Shown: piece after piece, positions 20,501 through 28,640 of the stretch
Position numbering within the stretch: the first letter of the stretch is position 1
How the letters are laid out: every line of letters begins with the position of its first letter
Origin: Micropterix aruncella
Lineage: Eukaryota; Arthropoda; Insecta; Lepidoptera; Micropterigidae
Length of the DNA: 64,000 nucleotides
Assembly: GCA_944548615.1 (NCBI GenBank)
Contig: OX155964.1
Span: forward strand, 11,376,925 to 11,440,924
Direction: 5' to 3'
Notes under the pieces: model-generated
What the model was told of the DNA's origin: nothing
Databases searched by the model: none
What the model saw: only the letters and a program-made list of their open reading frames with translations
Program-made: the position numbers and the translations under genes

Positions 20501-23500
20501 AGTACATATATATATTATTACATATATATTAGTACATATAGTATACATAGGAAATAATACACGAGATTTGGTTTAGGTAGTAATATATAATTTAATAAAA
20601 CAACTTAAATTATTAGCGAGAGCAATTGAGACTCCGCATACATTGGACCCCTTTCAAGCAGGTACTTCTTTATAAGTATTTTGAATGAATTTAAGTTGTT
20701 TGCATTCTTATAACTCTCATTTAAATTATTATAAAATCTCGGCGCAAGGAAGTAAAAATGCCTTTGGGCAAATGAGGACTTTACAATCGGAATATTATAA
20801 TTCGACCCAGTAGCTTGCCTTGTGTTTTTTTTTAGTTTGTTGGCTTCTTGTCTGCTGATCCTTGATTCTGTGAAACTCAATTCAGTAGCCTCCTCGTGTA
20901 AAAGGCTACCCCAGGTAAGGCTCTTGCGTCTCAGGCCTCACGGCTAGTGGATCGGTTTCTCCTGGTGGATTTCCCCGGGCGCTACTGGACGGTTTGCGTA
21001 CCGTTCGACAATTTGAATATTACGATGAATAATTTTACTACATATCTTTTCTACTACTTATGAATAATTTTACTACGTATCAATTGATTTTATATTCCCT
21101 AAGGGGATTCATTTTTCACTGGACTGTTACGGGATGACATAACGATTCTAGTAATACCGCAGACTTCTAAATCGGTCTGAGCGTTTAGAAGTTATGATGG
21201 AATAAAGAAACAGAAATTTGCGGTCAGGGGAAATTTTCGATCACTACAACAGAATTAGGTTTTTGAAATTGAATTGAAATTTAGACAGGACGTGAGAACT
21301 AATAATATTGTTTTAATTTTCAGACGACCTCTAGCGGCGGCGGGGCGAGTAGCCGGCGCGCGGCGCGCGGCGGAGAGCGACGGGCGGCGTTTTGTTATTA
21401 CTGTTTCATATAGAATAACGACGTTTCACTCGAAATTTTGTTGAATTACAAGGAATTTTGATGAAACTCCATTACTCGATTATATGTATCATTATATTTC
21501 AACGATGTAACGTGATGTGTGTTATGCACTTTTTTTTGTGATACATTATAAATTTTTATCAAATGTGGCAATTTTTAAACGTGCATGTACTATTTTGTAC
21601 TGGATATTTAGTACCAATAAAAAAAAAATAAAGCATAAGTCGCATAAAAAATAAATGATAAAATCCAATCTCATATTTTTCTATGTTTCTTTTGTATATA
21701 AAGAAACGAATAATTGTATACCTAATATACCAACTGATGAAAGTTTTTATTTTAGTTGGTACAATTGTTTTGTTTATTTTTATGACATGTTTGTTTTATT
21801 TTTATCAAATGACTTACTGTAAAATTTTGTACTGGAAATTTATTCTATTTTTGATATTTCTAAATGATATTTTTAATATTTAGACAATGTAATGGTTGAT
21901 TTTGTATAGTTTATTGACTTTCAGATTTCTAACTTGATTTAATTTTATTTTTGCCAGATATATGATATGTTTAAAATATGAATATTATAAAAAATGTATT
22001 TATGAATTGTAAGTTCTATACCCTTACCGGGTTTTTTGGAATAAATAAACTTTGAACTTTGAACTTTGAAATAAAAAAAAAATGGTTTCTTGAGTTTTCT
22101 TCTAGAAAATAATAATTATTATACAAAAGTTGTTAAAAAACGAATATACCGCGTGAAGTTTGTAGCACCCGACGTTTCGGCGATGTTGCAGCGGCCGCTG
22201 TCCAGTCTACTCGGGACAACGGCTGCTGCAACGTCGCCGAAACGTGGGGTGCTACAAACTTCACGCGGTAAATTCGTTTTTTAACCACTTTGTATAATGC
22301 CTTTGCCATTATTATGAAATCAAAAACTTAACGCGTTTGTTTGACATTATAAATAGCTTTATAAACGAATTTACCGCGTGAACTTTGTGGCACCCGACGT
22401 TTCGGCGATGTTGCAGCGGCCGCTGTCCAGTCTACCCTGGACAACGGCGGCTGCAACGTCGCCGAAACGTCGGGTGCCACAAAGTTCACGCGGTAAATTC
22501 GTTTATAAAGCTATTTATAATGTCAAACAACCGCGATAATCTTTTTCATAATAATTGCAAAGGCATGATACAAATGTGGTTAAAAAACGAATTTACCACG
22601 TAAAGTTTGGACACCAACGTTTCGGCGACGTTGCAGCCGCCGCTGTCCAGTCTACCCTGGGCAACGTCGCCGAAACGTCGGGTGCTACACACTTCACGCG
22701 GTAAATTCGTTTATAAAGCTATAATGTGAAGCAACCGCGATAGTCTGATTTCATAATAATTGCAAAGGCATACAAAAGTGGTTAGAAGTTTTTCGAATGT
22801 ATTGAAAACTTGACGCGTATTAGATGTCCAATAACTAATTATTATACTCCAGTCACATTTCATAGAAGAAACTAGAAAATCACACTCCGAATTTGCCTAA
22901 ACAAATGAGATCGCACCGCGGCGTATTGCATAGACAGGCGCGCTGCCTAATTTTATCGATATTCGCGAAATCGCGGGGTGCGCATACCTATTTGTTTACG
23001 TAATTAGTATAGAAGAATTACCATATTTTGAGTGTGATTTCCTATAGTTTTTCTATGAAATGTGACTCTTTAGAGTATAATAATTAGTTATTAGACATAT
23101 AATAAGCACATAATAACACAATATATTTGAAAAACTTTATCCACTTTTGTATTATGACCTGTCAAAGTTAATGCCAAATTTTCGTCACCGACTCGCAAAA
23201 GTTTGGATTTTTCTGTAATATTAGACAAAGCTGAAAGAACTGGTATGATTTTATAAGAAGTGTAGTGTAGTGGAAAAGTTATTATGAAAGAATTTCATAT
23301 AAATAAAGTCCCTAAGTAGTCAGAAATACAAAATTAAAAAAAAAAATTTTTACGAGGAGACATCAAATTTTTCTTGGTTATTATGACTGAAAAACTAAAT
23401 ATTTTTGTATGCAAAGAAGTAAAACAAAATAATGGTTTTGGTAAAGCATTTAATAAAGAACATAACTGTAAATACAATTTCCGCATAGACTTTCGTATTT

Positions 23501-25182
23501 TGTGATAAAAACATCGAAATGATAAATAGGCGAGTTTTTTCACTTCGCCAAATTTGTAATTTGTCGCCATTATTATCTTAATTGATTTACGAGATAAGGT
23601 TATAATGTTTTATATGTCAAATTTCAATGCGATCATTTTACAGTTCTTCTTTTTATGATCCGTATAGTGGTTTACAAGTTATGGTCGTTTTTATCAAGGT
23701 CGTCGATTTTGCGCGCAAAAAGGTCGCGCGCGAATGGGACGGCTGAATTTTATTCCGCGAGGAGAGGGGTTAATTGGAAAAGTGCTTTATTGGACATAAA
23801 CATACAAAAATAGTACTGGTAGTTATGATTGACAGTTTTAATATAGAATGTGTCCTCTTTTTGCGTTGATAACACCTATCACTCAGACTTGTAGGCATAG
23901 AATTTACTAGCTTTTGACAGCTTCCTTTCAGCTCATCATCGTTAAACCAGACTTGAATTACTGCACTGATCAACTTGGTTTTCGTTGTACAATCCATCTT
24001 GGAGAGCCCTTTTTTCGCAAATAGCTCAGAGGTTTTCGATCGGGTTGAGATCGGGGGGGGGGGGGGGGGTTCCGAGCCATTCAAGTACAGCAATTTGGTT
24101 ATGTGTGACTGTTTCACTTTTTTTGAAGAATTGCATGGGGCGAGATCCTGTTGAAAATTTCCCTCGTTGGAAGCATAGACCTTGTGGAGCTCCCGTATCA
24201 TATGGTTTGATAAGATGTCAATATATTGGTTCGAATTTAAATTCGGACCAATATATAACACTTTGTTCCAATTAATTCGCAGGGTACTGTAATAAGAGCG
24301 GCGCGATGTTGACAGTCTGTGGCGGCCATTTTGTTTCGGCGGCGTCTGCAAAATCTGTTGTTTATTATTCAGTCACTGATGCCAAATCACCGTAGCGAGT
24401 TACAAGATTGAGCAGCACGTTAAAACTGTATTATCTCTTGCGAAGGTGACATGAATTAGCCACCAAGAAAGTGCGATTTTACATCGCTAGACTTTTCCTT
24501 GTGGGGTTTTCTGAAGTCGCAGGTCTATGTCAATAAGCCGCAATCGACCGATGCCTTCAAAGTCAACATAACCCAGGCCAACGCTCAAATTCAGCCGGAT
24601 CTATGCGGCAGTTATTGAAAATCGGGTGGGCATTTGAACGGAGTCATGTTTCATACATGATGGTATACATGGGCCTTTCAATACCTAACACACAGCTTGT
24701 TTTTTTGCGCAGACTGTCAACATCGATTCGCCCATATTGCAAAAACCCTATTGTTTGAGTATCTTACATATCTTACAAAACAAATAAAAAATCTAATGAG
24801 TTCAGTGTCATAACTGAATAAAATAACTCAAAATAATCGCGAATTGTTAGAATCAGGCCATATAAACAGTATAAATATTATATAATTAAAATATTAAGAA
24901 GAAATCCAAATACTAGTATCTAAAACTGTCAGAAATAATCAAAAAAATAAATATAATCAAAAGATAAAGCTAGAGGCATAGTTACCTAGTCATAGCGTCA
25001 TCCGTAAATCCTTTCGTTTCATTGTTTTCGTCCGGAATGAAATAGTCGACATTGTTGCAATGCGTCTCCACTGGCGACAAATATGTAACCACTGCAAATA
25101 AAAGAAAAGTAAACGTCATTAACGCATCTATCGACATAAACACTGCGAATGATTTAAGTGAACCGTTCAACACGCGGTTCAT
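4769..25182 (-). CDS. Claudin-like four-pass membrane protein, 5 constitutive/alternative coding exons
   Basis: Coding exons in order are 25182-24986, 10615-10473, 10237-10140, then either 8452-8287 or 6681-6516, then 5544 to the UGA at 5443-5441. All junctions are GT-AG with matching phases (2, 1, 0, 1). The product is 235 aa. Membrane segments are near residues 12-36, 72-96, 103-124 and 160-183. A first extracellular loop carries a possible N-glycosylation site (NET), and the cytoplasmic tail is Tyr/Pro-rich and ends in YGPYNY. Topology and size fit the claudin/PMP22 superfamily of junction and epithelial proteins. The W-GLW-C-C signature of classical claudins is absent, so either this is a divergent claudin-like protein or an extra exon (phase 2-2, length divisible by 3) in the 14.4-kb first intron was missed. 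The start follows AAAA in good context. Confidence 0.8.
5545..6515 (-). other. Last intron of the claudin-like gene
   Basis: AT-rich sequence with a poly(C) run of 15 at about 6138-6152. I see no repeat with a partner elsewhere in the window and no further exon. Confidence 0.5.
6516..6681 (-). other. Claudin-like gene, alternative exon 4 (downstream version)
   Basis: 166 nt, acceptor AATCAG, donor G|GTATGT. It encodes 55 residues starting ILRDNARVWYDWSYMVAW and ending in MQFLMP. WYDWSY, the small residues of the membrane helix and the MP at the exon end are shared with the upstream version. The short cytoplasmic stretch differs (RGEREREEALN versus GNEKDKEQQNN). Confidence 0.85.
6682..8286 (-). 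other. Intron between the two alternative exons
   Basis: About 1.6 kb of AT-rich sequence with no recognisable repeat or domain. The distance is too large for simple steric exclusion between splice sites, so exclusivity would have to come from frame-dependent decay, competing RNA pairing or regulated splicing. Confidence 0.4.
8287..8452 (-). other. Claudin-like gene, alternative exon 4 (upstream version)
   Basis: 166 nt, acceptor ACCTAG, donor G|GTTAGG. It encodes 55 residues starting VLKDSTSIWYDWSYILAW and ending in VQYIMP, including the fourth membrane segment. It aligns without gaps to the exon at 6681-6516. Because 166 is not a multiple of 3, splicing in both copies would break the frame. 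Confidence 0.85.
9250..9510 (+). pseudogene. Possible LINE C-terminal fragment in an intron
   Basis: A plus-strand frame reads ...STALYNINIPPYLRELKKRHF... before a stop near 9500. This resembles the end of LINE reverse transcriptase proteins (small polar stretch, 'YN...P..L', then a basic helix). There is no reverse transcriptase motif, so the call is weak. The rest of the intron (8453-10139) shows only the hairpin at 9828-9871. Confidence 0.3.
9828..9871. repeat. Perfect hairpin, 20-bp arms and 4-nt loop
   Basis: Left arm 9828-9847, loop TTAG, right arm 9852-9871, fully complementary. The arms include CCCTAACC / GGTTAGGG. It lies in an intron of the claudin-like gene. Confidence 0.9.
10140..10237 (-). 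other. Claudin-like gene, exon 3 (membrane segment 3 and second outer loop)
   Basis: Acceptor TTTCAG and donor GTAAGT bound a 98-nt exon. It encodes LLSAGAMALWHGVEFYEKEK and the second extracellular loop ending ...FQQWAN. It ends in phase 0 and can be joined to either alternative exon 4. Confidence 0.85.
10473..10615 (-). other. Claudin-like gene, exon 2 (membrane segment 2)
   Basis: Acceptor CTTCAG and donor GTAAGT bound a 143-nt exon. It encodes a strongly hydrophobic segment ending in WTGIVGCWKRSPG, the short intracellular turn, and the start of the third membrane segment. It ends in phase 1 (T), completed by GT of the next exon to give Cys114. Confidence 0.85.
11720..14010 (-). mobile_element. 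5'-truncated Jockey/CR1-type LINE, frameshifted reverse transcriptase
   Basis: Minus-strand frames at 13980-13063, 13165-12884, 13010-12573 and 12576-11854 together cover the pre-RT region, the reverse transcriptase and the C-terminal region. Recognisable motifs are IGPDGVPPYVIK, GAPVPKSGDK...NYRPI, YLDFKKAFDRVD and SGVSQGSNLGPLLFNLF. The catalytic box reads FAGD instead of [FY]ADD (about 12693-12707), and there are at least two frameshifts, so the copy is dead. The A-rich tail is at 11720-11760. The endonuclease domain is missing. It lies in intron 1 of the claudin-like gene. Confidence 0.88.
14010..14835. other. AT-rich intronic stretch without recognisable feature
   Basis: Nothing with coding character or a repeat partner in the window was found here. 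It includes local near-repeats of 'ACTACAAACTACT'. Confidence 0.4.
14838..15110 (+). repeat. Interspersed repeat 'D', copy 1
   Basis: It shares ordered blocks with 43885-44435 and (inverted) 62665-63490: CTCCGTATTACTTCTGTTATG, AAATGCGATAGATGGCACT, ATAATTGAATGTTAT, GATGGCCAAATAA and TTGAGCAATCTAAT. It is non-coding, about 270 bp, probably a MITE; ends not resolved. Confidence 0.7.
15647..16126 (+). repeat. Family A repeat (short inverted ends ACACGACTG/CAGTCGTGT), full copy
   Basis: The left end contains ACACGACTGTCG (15671) and the right end GGGCAGTCGTGT (ends 16123). Internal blocks GAAATAAAGAAACGGAAAACAT and CCTGAACACATTACACTCC recur in all copies. This copy has acquired a 20-bp-arm hairpin (15980-16023). 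Non-coding. Confidence 0.75.
15980..16023. repeat. Perfect hairpin, 20-bp arms and 4-nt loop, inside family A copy
   Basis: Left arm 15980-15999, loop GCGT, right arm 16004-16023. Other family A copies have only one arm, so the second arm is a local inverted duplication, as template switching would leave. Confidence 0.9.
16130..17140. other. Intronic stretch with short internal repeats only
   Basis: AT-rich. ATGTGAGGCGTCCCA(A/T)TAGGG occurs twice (16889 and 16930 region), and a short ATTACATT... run is near 16720. No coding signal was recognised. Confidence 0.4.
17331..21444 (+). CDS. Unidentified acidic/Ser-Pro-rich protein, nested antisense in an intron
   Basis: Exons: 17331-17390 (MAQHVNGGRDQHFFQNERNL, donor GTGAGT), 18200-18395 or -18402, 18475-18701, 19279-19340 and 21324-21444. 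The second exon is clearly protein-like: MSFNRDPDRTPPQAFLDLLE followed by an acidic run (GYDDDDADIV). Donor GTAATT at 18396 keeps a frame through ...PDAYFSPNYRE, TSPLRTRSASPVCLSPPS and an Arg-rich end (221 aa). The stronger donor GTAAGT at 18403 gives a second frame (Ser/Pro-rich, ...RRLFFAQLQR) ending in exon 4 at 19331 (180 aa). A 5' non-coding exon ending at a GTGAGT near 17198 is possible. I do not recognise the family. The gene lies wholly inside intron 1 of the claudin-like gene, on the opposite strand. Confidence 0.6.
17766..18130 (+). mobile_element. Family B retroposon, copy with inverted 5' end
   Basis: The 5' end of the family (which elsewhere reads GTTGTCGACTACAACGGG...CCCGTCACC) is here in reverse complement at about 17790-17830. 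The 3' half (GTTAGTCAGAGTGCACAGTC ... GTCTTCGTGG) follows in normal orientation. This is the layout left by twin priming during LINE-driven insertion. It sits between the first two coding exons of the nested gene. Confidence 0.75.
18830..18992 (-). repeat. Family B fragment
   Basis: It matches the minus-strand reading of the family (ATTCGGCTACCCGAT, AAAGGATGCCATGGTCCGC, GATAGATTCGGT). It is directly followed by the LINE family C fragment. Both lie in an intron of the nested gene. Confidence 0.7.
18993..19175 (-). repeat. Family C LINE 3' fragment
   Basis: It matches the 3' untranslated and C-terminal part of the sequence at 2850-3030 (AGGTTTAGGACAGCTG, CATTCGCTCCCCCTTCGAAG, GCGGTTTTAGATAATTTTTC), with about 15% visible divergence. 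Confidence 0.75.
19423..20445. repeat. Tandem array, 356-bp unit, about 2.9 near-identical copies
   Basis: Unit starts at 19423, 19779 and 20135; each begins ACATTGATCTGGAAGTCTC. Copies differ by only a few bases. The first 70 bp of the unit also appear once more just upstream (19364-19420). The array lies in the last intron of the nested gene. No coding potential. Confidence 0.95.
20575..20900 (-). pseudogene. LINE C-terminal fragment
   Basis: The minus-strand frame 20880-20605 reads ...IPIVKSSFAQRHFYFLAPRFYNNLNES...NSFKILIKKYLLE. This is the typical end of Jockey/CR1-type LINE proteins. No RT motif is present. Confidence 0.65.
21000..21220 (+). repeat. LINE 3' UTR piece plus family A fragment
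   Basis: ACAATTTGAATATTACGATGAATAATTTTACTAC also occurs at 51580-51615 behind a LINE C-terminus. From about 21125 to 21215 the sequence is a family A piece (GGGATGACATAACGATTCTA, AGCGTTTAGAAGTTATGATGG). Confidence 0.65.
21389..21500. repeat. Family E (CACTGAGAAA-ended) MITE fragment forming the end of the nested gene
   Basis: TTTTGTTGAATTACAAGGAATTTTG and the flanking blocks match 42885-42930 and, inverted, 59095-59135. The last coding exon of the nested gene runs directly into it, so its terminal codons and stop are supplied by repeat sequence. Confidence 0.65.
21500..22075 (+). other. Probable 3' UTR of the nested gene
   Basis: Very AT-rich. AATAAA signals occur around 21618 and 22041-22048, the latter followed by a direct repeat of CTTTGAA and an A-run. 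Transcript end not determinable. Confidence 0.4.
22118..22800. mobile_element. Cluster of three Penelope-type palindromic repeats
   Basis: Three successive foldbacks: 22118-22300, 22339-22528 and about 22578-22730. Each has arms carrying AACGAATTTACCGCGTGAA...GACGTTTCGGCGA on one side and the reverse complement on the other, around a short centre. The same arm flanks a Penelope-like coding fragment at 62704-63260. I read them as isolated terminal-repeat dimers of that element. Confidence 0.7.
22824..23097. mobile_element. MITE with about 65-75-bp terminal inverted repeats
   Basis: The left arm starts ATGTCCAATAACTAATTATT and includes GTCACATTTCATAGAA and AATCACACTC. The right arm is its reverse complement with small indels. 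Superfamily unclear. The AT-rich sequence after it (23100-23770) shows nothing recognisable. Confidence 0.75.
23770..24351 (-). pseudogene. Tc1-like transposase C-terminal relic
   Basis: The minus-strand frame contains FQQDLAPCNSSKKVK, YLNGSEP and, across a poly(C/G) run at about 24053-24070, remnants of the DLNPIENLW box in another frame. These are the catalytic-core motifs of Tc1/mariner transposases. It is frameshifted and inactive. An imperfect palindrome lies at about 24219-24256. Confidence 0.7.
24440..24640 (+). pseudogene. mariner/Tc-type transposase C-terminal relic
   Basis: The plus-strand reading DFTSLDFSLWGFLKSQVYVN, then ITQANAQIQPDL, resembles the end of mariner-type transposases (LWGFLK..VY...P....L...I..A...I.P). 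It ends at an internal stop. It is a different element from the Tc1 relic beside it. Confidence 0.6.
24986..25182 (-). other. Claudin-like gene, first coding exon (membrane segment 1)
   Basis: ATG at 25182 opens MNRVLNGSLKSF followed by a hydrophobic stretch (residues 12-36) and an acidic loop with NET. The donor AG|GTAACT lies at 24985. The exon ends in phase 2 (AG) and joins the A opening the exon at 10615, restoring an Arg codon. Confidence 0.75.
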
Positions 25183-26100
25183 TTTTCATTCACACATACA
25201 TAGAAGCTGTTCGTACCGAAGGAAACAAGGCAATAGGTTTCGTCGTTATAAAATGTCAGTGTTTTTAAAATACTAAATTGGTAGGTATATCTGCTATATA
25301 ATATTACATTAGTAAGTTTTAAAATTAAATGTTAGTCGAAGATATTGGATATTTAAGAACAAAATCGTAAGCTACCAAACAGAAAGCGTTGGATAAAATT
25401 TTGGACAGACTTTGAATAGTTTGAAGTAGCCATACCGAAGAACTATCTTTTTTTTTTCTTTCTAATGACGCGACGTACCTTAAGAATATATATTTAACCG
25501 TTTCTTAAGAAAATATATTTTTTGCATATTCCAATAAAACAGATGGGTGAAAAAAAAAACGAAATCGGACAACGAGTTCTTGAGTTATACCCTCTTAAGC
25601 CTCATAGGCCACTGTAACTCAAGAACGCAAAGTCTGATTTGGAAAAAATGTTAGATAGTCGAATTTTCTTTTTGATTCAGAGAACTGATAAAACAGTAGT
25701 GACTGTATGCCTGAAAATGTGAGTTTGTATTGCAGCACACATACGCAGTTTATGGATAACCCCTAAAACCTAATCAGCTCTTCCCATTGACGAATAAAAA
25801 AGACCGCTGAAAGAATTTTCAAAATCGGACGACGCGTTCTTAGATATCGATGATATCCATCCATCCAGGAGAAACAAAACGTTTTTCTTGTTTTAAATGT
25901 TCTAAAACGCGGAGAAACTTGTTTTTGAAAAAAATCTTGTGCCACATAGGCGCAAGCCACACACAACGGACATAAGACTCGGACAGTGCGCAGACGGGAA
26001 GAAACGTGACTGCGTCTTTTATGTATGTTTTGAGTCGCGTTTATTCTATACATTTTGTATGAAAGTTCTTTCAACGGACTTCGCGTCCGCGACGTGTCCG
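25183..26100 (-). other. Upstream region of the claudin-like gene
   Basis: Immediately upstream of the start codon is a short 5' leader; a TATA-like TTTATAAC (minus strand) lies near 25245. The rest to 26100 holds no recognised repeat or gene. Confidence 0.3.
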
Positions 26101-26107
26101 AGTCTTA

Positions 26108-26346
26108 AGGGGCAAACATATTATCGGACGCGTCCGTGAGCCGCGGCTTACGGACGCGACTGATAGTATGCACAGTCGTTTGGGACGCGGCTTGCGGATC
26201 TCCATCGGACGTCCGAAGCCTCAAGGTCACGTCCGAGACTGACGTCCGATAATGTGCACGGCTCAATAGACTCATTACACAGATACCTTTAAGTCGCGTC
26301 CGTAAGCCGCGGCTGATGGACGTGTCCAATGAGTATGTTCGCCCCT
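26108..26346. mobile_element. PIF/Harbinger-like MITE with TTA target duplication
   Basis: Ends AGGGGCAAACATA and (inverted) AGGGGCGAACATA. Inverted arms are about 50 bp, including GAGCCGCGGCTTACGGACG. They are flanked by TTA at 26105-26107 and 26347-26349. TTA duplication and GGGGC ends suit Harbinger. Total 239 bp; no coding capacity. Confidence 0.8.
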
Positions 26347-26547
26347 TTACCCCTGTTTTTTTTTACCCATAAGGCATATGCCTTTTCGTGGAACCCGCCT
26401 TTTTGCCTATTGGCACCATCTTCTAGGTGGGCATTGTAGCATCACGCATTCAAACACTCAAACGGTCACCCATCCCAGTATTTACCGCGCCCGCCGCTGC
26501 TTAACTTTGATAACAACGAGGAGAACCGGTGTCAACTGGGCTACCAT

Positions 26548-26582
26548 CATCATCATCATCATCATGATGATGATGATGATGG
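26548..26582. repeat. Palindromic trinucleotide microsatellite (CAT)n(ATG)n
   Basis: CAT repeats run directly into ATG repeats, forming a self-complementary tract of about 35 bp. Confidence 0.9.
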
Positions 26583-26645
26583 TTGTGATTAGTGCTGACT
26601 TCCTGTAAAGAATGTAATTTTATTTTCTATTATTTCTTGTGGTGA

Positions 26646-27060
26646 TTGTCGTTTAATATGCCGTTAAAATCAAAGTTGGGAAATAAGAAGCTGAACTCCC
26701 AGACAAGGGAATTAACATCAAAGATTTATTATTTCACGAGAGATGAGGCATTCGGAAAAACAATTGAATTGCAAGCAGTCATAAAAAGGCTTTCTGCAGC
26801 TAGTAAAATATCTAGCACGTCAATAAAAAGAGTATTAGCCTAAGAGAAAAAATATTAGCTTCTGACCAGCCAACATCATTTTCAACGTCAGGGAAAAAAG
26901 CCTAACAACTATTGCAAACCAAATACGGGGTTGGACGACTTTGATCAAACGGCACAATACGACGGATTATTTTGAATTTCCATTTAACACAAAATGATAT
27001 TCCAACTTTGAAAAGCCTCCACCAGAAAGTGGTCCGTGATACCGATTTCAACGGTAGCGT
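26646..27060 (+). pseudogene. Degraded DDE-transposase N-terminus
   Basis: The frame 26646-26843 reads NSQTRELTSKIYYFTRDEAF...VIKRLSAASKISSTSIKR, a helix-turn-helix pattern of an insect transposase N-terminus. Later, out of frame, comes a piece resembling IPTLKSLHQKVVRDTDF. Stops and shifts show it is dead. Confidence 0.5.
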
Positions 27061-27149
27061 GACTATATTTCCTGCGGTTTACGTTCCCCTCCCGACTCAC
27101 GACGCGAAGCTTGACAAGCATGCTTGATCGTCTAGAGAGCTCATAAGGT

Positions 27150-27460
27150 TAACAACTATCCCTGCTCTATAGGAAACAAATCCGTTTCCAGACGCTCCCG
27201 GCTATCAGTCTGAATGCACAGTCGATTGGTTCACGCGGCGTGCTGCGCAAACCGTCCAGGAGCGCCCGAAGAACGATTCCTAGGGGAACTGGTCCACAGG
27301 CCAGGGTCCTACCCGGGCGCGCACTTCTAAACGCACTTTTTCTACACTTCTGTTCTACATTTCTGCGTAGAGGCTGCCGGATGGGTGTTGGCCCGTGAGT
27401 TTGGCCGACCCTAACACACATAGGTCTTCGTGGCCTAACTGCAACAGGGCCTGCAACATG
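27150..27460 (+). mobile_element. Family B retroposon, 5'-truncated diverged copy
   Basis: It begins within the element (ACAACTATCCCTGCTCTATAGG) and continues through GCACAGTCGATTGG and GATTCCTAGGGGAA to GTCTTCGTGGCC. 5' truncation fits LINE-type insertion. Confidence 0.7.
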
Positions 27461-28400
27461 AGTAACACTTTGTGAATCCGAATCGGCATTCATGAAAAAT
27501 AAATATATTGAAAATCGTCGCTCCCTCTAAAGTGCCGACCGAGGCGACCCCCCCCCCCCCCTCCCCCCGGTTACGGAGAAGAAAGCAAGTCCGAGCAGCC
27601 GAGAGGTGCGCCCGCGTCGCGCCGCCGCAGCAGCATTTGCCAGATTCTTGTAGTGAAATCGATGGCGGACGCGCCCTAAATCGCACGCTATTGCCGACCG
27701 AGATTCGCGCTTCCTCTTCAACACGAGAACATCGTTAATTCTTACATAATCATCATTAACACGCTGTTTATAAACAAAGCATTGTTAGGATATGTTATCT
27801 CTGAGCATCCATCAACGAGATTTAAACCATATTCAAAGTTAGCTATATGAAGAAGCACGATCTCAGACCGACAAGATAAAACGTCTCTGACGACAAGACT
27901 AAAATTCAGAGGGGTTCAAGTATGTATATAATATTTGTTTGTTTGTTTCTGCCCTTTGTTTTATTTAATTAATTATCTCATTTACAAAGCATATGTCTCT
28001 TACTAATATTCATATCAATTTATATTTATTTACATTTATTCATAATAGTAAAAAAAATAACACTACCGATATGAGCATTTATTAGCATATTTCTACTGCT
28101 GCCGCCCAACTAAGTGCCAGGACCTGTTCCAAGGCAGCGATCTCTCTAGTTTTGTATGTACCTACATATAATCCAGACGGAGATATCCTTCCATACTGAA
28201 TCCATTTTTATAGAACATTTATTTTGCCTAAAAAATAACAGAAACCGAATGGCAAACCTTATGCTTATTCGATTCTGTCTCCCAACTTAAACTAAACCGT
28301 TCTAGTGTAGATAGGGTTCTAATATAAGACTTTTTTCAACTTTGTTCATAAAACATTTTTTTCAGTAATTTGTCTTGAAATGTGTTTTAAAAAAACGCGA
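27461..28400. other. Unassigned intergenic stretch
   Basis: GC-rich island around 27540-27730 with a poly(C) run (27549-27561), then AT-rich DNA. Open frames in the island overlap on both strands and look like composition effects. No gene or repeat partner seen. Confidence 0.4.
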
Positions 28401-28429
28401 TTTCGTTATCCAAATTCCAATCCGGTTAT

Positions 28430-28640
28430 CGTATGAATCCAGAACCTTACTTACATTGTGAGGTTCCGGGTTCGATTCCCGGCTGGGTCACCATTTACCA
28501 TTGGGATAATATTAACGAAATTGGATTTCCATTCTGTCAATCGAATGCTATAACAAGACGCACACTTACAAACATGTTACAAACACACAAAAAATTAACA
28601 CTTAATTGTAGGGTTGGTTGTAAAAGTTCGACAGGTAATT
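28430..28640 (+). mobile_element. tRNA-derived SINE
   Basis: It contains a B-box-like GGTTCGATTCC within TTCCGGGTTCGATTCCCGG, then a body (CACCATTTACCATTGGGATAAT ... AACAAGAC ... TAGGGTTGGTTGTAA). The same head and body occur inverted at 49040-48897 and 48271-48190. The full cloverleaf is not intact, so it is not a functional tRNA gene. Confidence 0.65.

Noticed and set aside
27508..27738. GC-rich exon or CpG-type promoter
   Set aside because: Overlapping open frames on both strands reflect composition; no splice sites or domain support.
28433..28500. tRNA gene on the plus strand
   Set aside because: It is the same SINE head with a degenerate 5' half; no complete cloverleaf.
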